NCBI RefSeq assembly: GCF_026183695.1
Contig: NZ_JAPFRD010000011.1
Span: 372,001-436,000, forward strand
Source of the DNA: Alteromonas aquimaris
GTDB taxonomy: Bacteria; Pseudomonadota; Gammaproteobacteria; Enterobacterales; Alteromonadaceae
Direction: 5' to 3'
DNA: 64,000 nt
Part shown: piece by piece, positions 60,138 through 64,000 of the stretch
How positions within the stretch are numbered: position 1 is the first letter of the stretch
Layout: the number at the start of each line of letters is the position of its first letter
The notes under the pieces: generated by a model
Told to the model about the DNA's origin: nothing
What the model saw: the letters and a program-made list of their open reading frames with translations, nothing else
The model's database searches: none
Translations under genes and position numbers: made by a program

Positions 60138-60827
60138 TTAACTCTGCCAGCGATAGCCCATGCCGTAGACTGTTTCAATATGATCAAAATCAGGATCTAA
60201 TTGAACGAATTTTTTGCGCATGCGTTTGATGTGTGACGTAATGGTAGAGTCATCCACTACCATCTGCGACTCGTCCATTAATTGCTGACGACTTTTAACA
60301 TGTCCGGGTCGCTTAATTATCGCGTGCAACATCCAAAATTCAGTTACTGTCAGAGCCACAGAGTGGTCCTGCCAACTTACTGTCATGCGACTCACATCCA
60401 CCAGAAGATCATTTAAGCGTATCTGTTCACTTTGCTGACTGGGAGAGGAGAGTAAATCTATTCGCCGAAAAAGCGCAGCTATGCGCGCCAGTAAATGGGC
60501 CATACTGATATCTTTAGTCAGGTAATCATCTGCTCCCATACGTAAACCGCTTATCGTGTCGACGTCGTTATCCCGCGCAGTGAAGAAGATAATTGGCAGA
60601 GTCTGAGAGAGTTGTCGCAATTGCTGACAAAGTAAAAACCCTCCCTCCATTTCATCTACCAAGCCTATATCTATAATTGCTAAGTCAGGTAATTGTTCCG
60701 CGAACGCTTTTGAGGCCGAGGGACGGTCGCTATAGGCATTTACGGCGTATCCTTGCGCACGTAAAGCGACAATATAGTTTTCTCTGATGGCTTTATCATC
60801 CTCTACCAGCGCAATGGTTCGTGGCAT
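60138..60827 (-). CDS. Response regulator of the proteobacterial dedicated sortase type
   Basis: An OmpR/PhoB-type regulator of 229 residues. The receiver domain has acidic pair VEDD near residue 10, phospho-acceptor D53 in LAIIDIGL, FFTARD and the lysine in DDYLTKD. The C-terminal winged helix contains LTVTEFWMLHAIIKRPGHVKS, the SRQQLMDES turn, SHIKRMRKKF and ends HIETVYGMGYRWQS. It partners the kinase just downstream. An in-frame GTG at 60842 would add five residues; ATG 60827 is more plausible. Confidence 0.9.
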   Translation of the reverse strand: MPRTIALVEDDKAIRENYIVALRAQGYAVNAYSDRPSASKAFAEQLPDLAIIDIGLVDEMEGGFLLCQQLRQLSQTLPIIFFTARDNDVDTISGLRMGADDYLTKDISMAHLLARIAALFRRIDLLSSPSQQSEQIRLNDLLVDVSRMTVSWQDHSVALTVTEFWMLHAIIKRPGHVKSRQQLMDESQMVVDDSTITSHIKRMRKKFVQLDPDFDHIETVYGMGYRWQS

Positions 60828-61340
60828 TTCTTTGGTTCTCACTTATACGTTGATGCGCTCACTATACGCAACTTTTACTCCTAGTGAAAAAGTGGGCGAT
60901 AAAATCCTTTTGTTTGACATTTTATTGCCACAATTCACCCCCGAAACATTATGAGCAAACGGGCAAATTGAGGGTTACTCCCCTATTAAGTAGAGCGGGT
61001 TGTTCGCAGAATAGCCTAGCTGAAATGCTATCGGCCAGGAAAGGTTCACAGGTTTTTTCTACCGACATTTCAAACCAATCGTAGCGGTTCCTCGCATAAC
61101 GTCGAACCCTTTCCCAGTATAGACAGGGTAGAAGTAATGTCAGGCTTGGTTTGGCGTTTAGGGTTGCCTTTCGTGGAGCCAGTATAAATTATCTTGTTAA
61201 ATTTATACCTCGCGAATTCGAGCTAAATCAGTTTCGCCCCAATTCATCTTTATCTTTCCATTTTTTAATTCATATTTTGACAGAACATTTTTATTTAATC
61301 AGTGCTCCCGAAACACTTTTTATCAATGAGAGCACGACAT
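60828..61340. other. Divergent control region between the response regulator and pdsO
   Basis: A 513-base region with no gene that I can support. It must contain the leftward promoter of the regulator/kinase pair and the rightward promoter of pdsO. It also holds a perfect 9-base inverted repeat described separately. No confident -35/-10 pair was found. Confidence 0.5.
61182..61208. promoter_or_regulatory. Perfect 9-base inverted repeat upstream of pdsO
   Basis: GTATAAATT (61182-61190) and AATTTATAC (61200-61208) are exact inverted copies with a 9-base spacer, 132 bases before the pdsO start. It could be an operator for a dimeric regulator or a hairpin in a leader. OmpR-type regulators more often bind direct repeats, so the link to the neighbouring regulator is uncertain. 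Confidence 0.45.
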
Positions 61341-62057
61341 ATGAAATTTTCAATTAAACAAACCCTTATCGCTTTATCAATTTCTGCACTATTTTTACCT
61401 ACATCTGTTATGGCCGATAGCGCCGAGGATCACGCGCAAGATAAGTCCGTCGCTATCGGATTGGGCGCAGGGGCAGTAGTCGGTGCTATTGTCGCAGGGC
61501 CAGTAGGCGCAGGTGTTGCGGCCATTATTGGTGCAATGCTTGGAAACGAAAGTATTCAAAAAGAAAATTTAAAGAAAAAAGAAACGGAGTTAGCCACTTC
61601 GAAAAAAACTTTGAACCAGCTGAAGGCGACAAATTATGCGCTCACAGAGCAGGTGCGGGCGGCGGAAATAGCGATGGCGCCTGCGATTGAGACCGCTGCT
61701 CTCGCTTTAGAGCAGGCCGTTCAATTTAAAACAGGCTCATATAGTATAGAGCCGGGCTATGGTGAACAGCTGAAATTAATCGCTTCCGCACTTACACGGA
61801 ATCAAAAATTACACGTTAGGATTACCGGACATGCTGATAGTCGTGGCGACGAAGACTACAACGAAGCACTGTCCATGCAACGGGCCTTGTCAGTAAAGCA
61901 ATTTTTGACGCAGGCAGGCGTTAACGAGGATCAAATCATCACTGAATCTGTAGGTGAAAAATTTGCCGCTACAGCGACCATTGAAGAAGCATTTTTTGAC
62001 CGCAAAGTCGTAATGGAAATTTCAGATGAACCTGAAAAGTTAACCGCCAGTCGCTGA
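61341..62057 (+). CDS. pdsO: OmpA family protein of the proteobacterial sortase system (PdsO-like)
   Basis: A 238-residue exported protein. Signal peptide to about residue 25 (VMA-DS), then a glycine-rich hydrophobic segment (GLGAGAVVGAIVAGPVGAG) like a glycine-zipper, a coiled-coil-like Lys/Glu stretch (about 73-105), and an OmpA C-terminal domain with LHVRITGHADSRGDEDYNEAL and LSVKQFLTQAGV, the peptidoglycan-binding signature. The combination and its position beside the dedicated kinase/regulator fit PdsO. ATG 61341 begins the signal peptide; the frame extends upstream to 61302 without support. Confidence 0.82.
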   Translation: MKFSIKQTLIALSISALFLPTSVMADSAEDHAQDKSVAIGLGAGAVVGAIVAGPVGAGVAAIIGAMLGNESIQKENLKKKETELATSKKTLNQLKATNYALTEQVRAAEIAMAPAIETAALALEQAVQFKTGSYSIEPGYGEQLKLIASALTRNQKLHVRITGHADSRGDEDYNEALSMQRALSVKQFLTQAGVNEDQIITESVGEKFAATATIEEAFFDRKVVMEISDEPEKLTASR

Positions 62058-62080
62058 GTTTGATCTTATAGCTATCAACC

Positions 62081-62102
62081 ACGGGGGCAACTTGTTCCCC
62101 GT
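62081..62102 (+). terminator. Hairpin after pdsO
   Basis: ACGGGG and CCCCGT pair, with an inner CAA/TTG extension, 23 bases after the pdsO stop. There is no T-run, so termination strength is uncertain. Confidence 0.5.
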
Positions 62103-62135
62103 CAGGACCTCCTCTCCACTATCTCGGTTTCTTTT

Positions 62136-62228
62136 GTCATCACCGCTCCTCCTCGTCATCACCGCTCATCCTCGTCATCACCGCTCATCCTCGTCATCAC
62201 CGCTCCCTCCGTCATCACCGCTCCCTCC
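62136..62228. repeat. Short tandem repeat, five units of 18-19 bases
   Basis: Units start at 62136, 62155, 62174, 62193 and 62211, each beginning GTCATCACCGCTC and ending in a short pyrimidine run. The first three are 19 bases, the last two 18. They run directly into the longer palindromic repeats and share the GTCATCACCGC start with them, so the two arrays probably have one origin. Confidence 0.9.
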
Positions 62229-62523
62229 GTCATCACCGCGCAGGCGGTGATCTAGTGAGTCAGCAGCAACAGCCAAAGAGACCCCGTCCTGCGACGGGGT
62301 GACGGTTGTTTGCGATCCCTCGGCCACCACCGCTCCCCCCGTCATCACCGCGCAGGCGGTGATCCAGTGAGTCAGCAACGGTCAAAGAGACCCCGTCCTA
62401 CGACGGGGTGACGGTTGTTTGCGATCCCTTGGCAACCACCGCTCCCCCCGTCATCACCGCGCAGGCGGTGATCTAGTGAGGCAGCAGCCACAGTCATAGA
62501 GACCCCGTCCTGCGACGAGTTGA
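62229..62523. repeat. Long tandem repeat of about 110 bases, built from two palindromes
   Basis: Units begin at 62229, 62341 and 62450. Each holds palindrome A, TCACCGCGCAGGCGGTGA, followed by TCTAGTGAG or a variant, and palindrome B, ACCCCGTCCTGCGACGGGGT or a variant (decayed in the last unit). Similar motifs are widespread as intergenic repeats in Proteobacteria. The spacers between palindromes are themselves repeated, so this is not a CRISPR array. Together with the short repeats it fills the gap between pdsO and the AhpD-like gene. No transposase is nearby. Confidence 0.88.
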
Positions 62524-62548
62524 CAGTAGTTTGGGAATGGCTGACGCC

Positions 62549-63142
62549 CTATTTGGTGTGTTTACCGCCGGTCCAGCCGCCTTTCTTAAGTATTTTGTCG
62601 CCCAGCGCTTTGGGAGGTTCCTCTAAATCAGTAGCCATAGAGTCGTTCCAGCGATTTAAGAAGCCATACAAGCTGACCGCGGCCAAAATTTCTACGATCT
62701 GATCCTCATCCCAATGCTGCTTCATACGCACCATCAAAGCGTCATCTACCTGATTAGGCACACTGCCGGCGGCAAGCGCATAATCTAATGCTACGCGTTC
62801 TGCCTCAGAATACAGTGGGCTGGTTTGATAGTCCCATACTGCGGCAATTTTTTCGTCGCTCACTCCATGCAGACCAGCTGCGATTAATGAATGGGCTTCA
62901 CAATACTGACATCCCGCGGCTCTGCTGGCAAAATGTGCCAGAACACGTTTAAAGCCTCTGTCTACTGTACCGTCCGCTGCCATCACAGCTTTAGTCAGTT
63001 CGGCAAACCCTTTTACAATCTGAGGTCGCCGCTGCATGGTGAGCAGTGAATTAGGCACAAACCCTAAAATATCGATAAATATCGCAAAGTCCTCTTTTAA
63101 TTCAGGAGTGGTGTCTGCGGGTAAAGGTGATAAGTGCGCCAT
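62549..63142 (-). CDS. Carboxymuconolactone decarboxylase/AhpD-like protein
   Basis: A 197-residue helical protein of the AhpD-like superfamily. The redox motif is C78-Q-Y-C81 with H84 (GCQYCEAHS), the CxxC-x2-H pattern of alkylhydroperoxidase-type members. LGFVPNSLLTMQRRP and EAERVALDYA match the peroxidase-related branch. Likely a thiol-dependent peroxidase or reductase; substrate unknown. It converges with the repeat array and is divergent from yadG. Confidence 0.9.
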   Translation of the reverse strand: MAHLSPLPADTTPELKEDFAIFIDILGFVPNSLLTMQRRPQIVKGFAELTKAVMAADGTVDRGFKRVLAHFASRAAGCQYCEAHSLIAAGLHGVSDEKIAAVWDYQTSPLYSEAERVALDYALAAGSVPNQVDDALMVRMKQHWDEDQIVEILAAVSLYGFLNRWNDSMATDLEEPPKALGDKILKKGGWTGGKHTK

Positions 63143-63339
63143 TATGTGTCTCGCTTTGGTTTAGATTTAAGTTCAGGGCAAAATCAGGGTTGAAAAATTC
63201 GAAAAAATAACAATTTAGTACTAAAGCGCAATGACGTGTGTTCACATATCAACGCGATCTAGTATAAGAAACTTGCAGTATTTAATCTTCTGCTTACCAT
63301 AACAAAACTACATTCACACTCAATAGTACAGGCATCTTA

Positions 63340-64000
63340 ATGAAAGCGCTGGATATTTCCGGATTACGTAAAGTCTATAAGGGCGGCGTAGAGGCCCTGA
63401 AAGGGATTGACCTGGTCGTTAACGAAGGCGATTTTTTCGCATTGCTAGGCCCAAATGGAGCGGGTAAGTCTACTACCATAGGCATTGTCAGCTCCCTGGT
63501 AAACCAAACCGAAGGTCACGTAAAGGTATGTGGTTTTGATTTGGCTACGCAAAAAGAAGCAGCCAAAGCCTGTATTGGGTTAGTGCCGCAAGAATTTAAC
63601 TTTAACCAGTTCGAAACGGTTGAACAGATCGTGCTTAACCAGGCTGGTTATTATGGGGTGCCCCGCGGCTTGGCCAAAGAACGCGCAAAGAAATATCTGG
63701 CACAGCTGGATTTATGGGAAAAACGTCAGGCCAGAGCACGAGAACTCTCTGGTGGAATGAAGCGCCGACTGATGATAGCAAGGGCATTAATGCACGAACC
63801 CAAGGTGCTGATACTGGATGAACCAACTGCTGGTGTGGATATTGAAATCCGTCGATCAATGTGGACTTTTTTAAAAGAAATAAACGAACAAGGCATCACG
63901 ATTATTCTGACGACACATTACCTGGAAGAAGCAGAAATGTTGTGTCGCAATATCGCCATTATCGATAAAGGTCGGATTGTGGAAAACACCACGATGAAAT
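63340..64000 (+). CDS. yadG: ABC transporter ATP-binding protein, YadG-like, cut by the window end
   Basis: The first 220 codons of an ABC ATPase very close to E. coli YadG (308 residues); the 3' end lies beyond base 64000. Motifs are Walker A GPNGAGKSTT, Q-loop VPQEFNFNQFE, signature LSGGMKRR, Walker B VLILDEPTAGVD, and the switch histidine in LTTHYLEE. In E. coli the gene is paired with permease yadH, which would be expected just outside the window. The transported substrate is not established. The ATG at 63340 fits the alignment, although no strong ribosome site is seen. Confidence 0.94.
   Translation, partial: MKALDISGLRKVYKGGVEALKGIDLVVNEGDFFALLGPNGAGKSTTIGIVSSLVNQTEGHVKVCGFDLATQKEAAKACIGLVPQEFNFNQFETVEQIVLNQAGYYGVPRGLAKERAKKYLAQLDLWEKRQARARELSGGMKRRLMIARALMHEPKVLILDEPTAGVDIEIRRSMWTFLKEINEQGITIILTTHYLEEAEMLCRNIAIIDKGRIVENTTMK

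Noticed and set aside
62178..62378. Leftward Gly/Asp-rich open frame across the repeats
   Set aside because: It is a translation of the tandem repeats, with no start context or independent support.
62136..62523. Possible CRISPR array
   Set aside because: The material between palindromes is itself repeated, so there are no unique spacers, repeat lengths are wrong, and no cas genes are near.

Overview
The window is chromosomal DNA from a gammaproteobacterium, most likely a marine member of the Alteromonadales close to Alteromonas. Three things support this. The tRNA-Trp/secE/nusG, rplKAJL/rpoBC and rpsL/rpsG/fusA/tuf blocks are contiguous, with proteins close to their E. coli counterparts in sequence and length. 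There is a sensor kinase, response regulator and OmpA-like protein of the proteobacterial dedicated sortase type, a mostly marine system. Genes such as aguA/aguB, selO, pyrC, dbpA, folE and yadG are typical of such genomes. Placement below order level is inference, and no 16S gene is present.

Layout. 1-4.2 kb: the 3' part of an aldehyde dehydrogenase gene, a DUF2237 protein, a glutathione S-transferase and selO. 4.2-9.35 kb: an AT-rich, accessory-looking stretch with a secreted gluzincin metallopeptidase, a periplasmic LigE-type DNA ligase, and a large TerB/SAP/PD-(D/E)xK-like nuclease gene broken by an in-frame TAA at codon 35. 9.35-15.2 kb: the four-gene DNA repair cluster of ATP-dependent ligase, MBL-fold exonuclease, Lhr-type helicase and PdeM phosphoesterase, arranged as two divergent pairs. 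15.3-22.5 kb: agmatine to putrescine (aguA/aguB), a SGNH-like lipoprotein, folE, a zinc-ribbon protein, a YaeR-like VOC protein, an aldo/keto reductase, a lipocalin and a PhnA-family protein. 22.6-30 kb: a tightly coupled run pyrC / double periplasmic binding protein / dbpA / ACT protein, then a DUF481 outer-membrane protein and an M13 lipoprotein peptidase.

30.5-50.9 kb: an ABC exporter, then the transcription and translation core. It is interrupted after nusG by a terminator and an MscS channel gene, so rplK has its own strong promoter. The leaders here are informative: a likely L10-binding mRNA element before rplJ, an attenuator-like terminator between rplL and rpoB, and a near-consensus promoter sitting inside the rpoBC terminator ahead of rpsL.

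50.9-64 kb: an AT-rich glycosyltransferase/beta-propeller pair that looks acquired, a GlxA-type regulator with an exported DJ-1/PfpI protein, a lipin-like (LNS2) HAD lipoprotein, a DUF21/CBS membrane protein, the sortase-system kinase/regulator with divergent pdsO but no sortase or sortase target in view, an array of palindromic tandem repeats, an AhpD-like protein, and the start of yadG. The most noteworthy observations are the broken nuclease gene, the sortase regulatory set without its sortase, the DJ-1 pair and the repeat array. All functional statements come from sequence reading and family knowledge; no searches were run.
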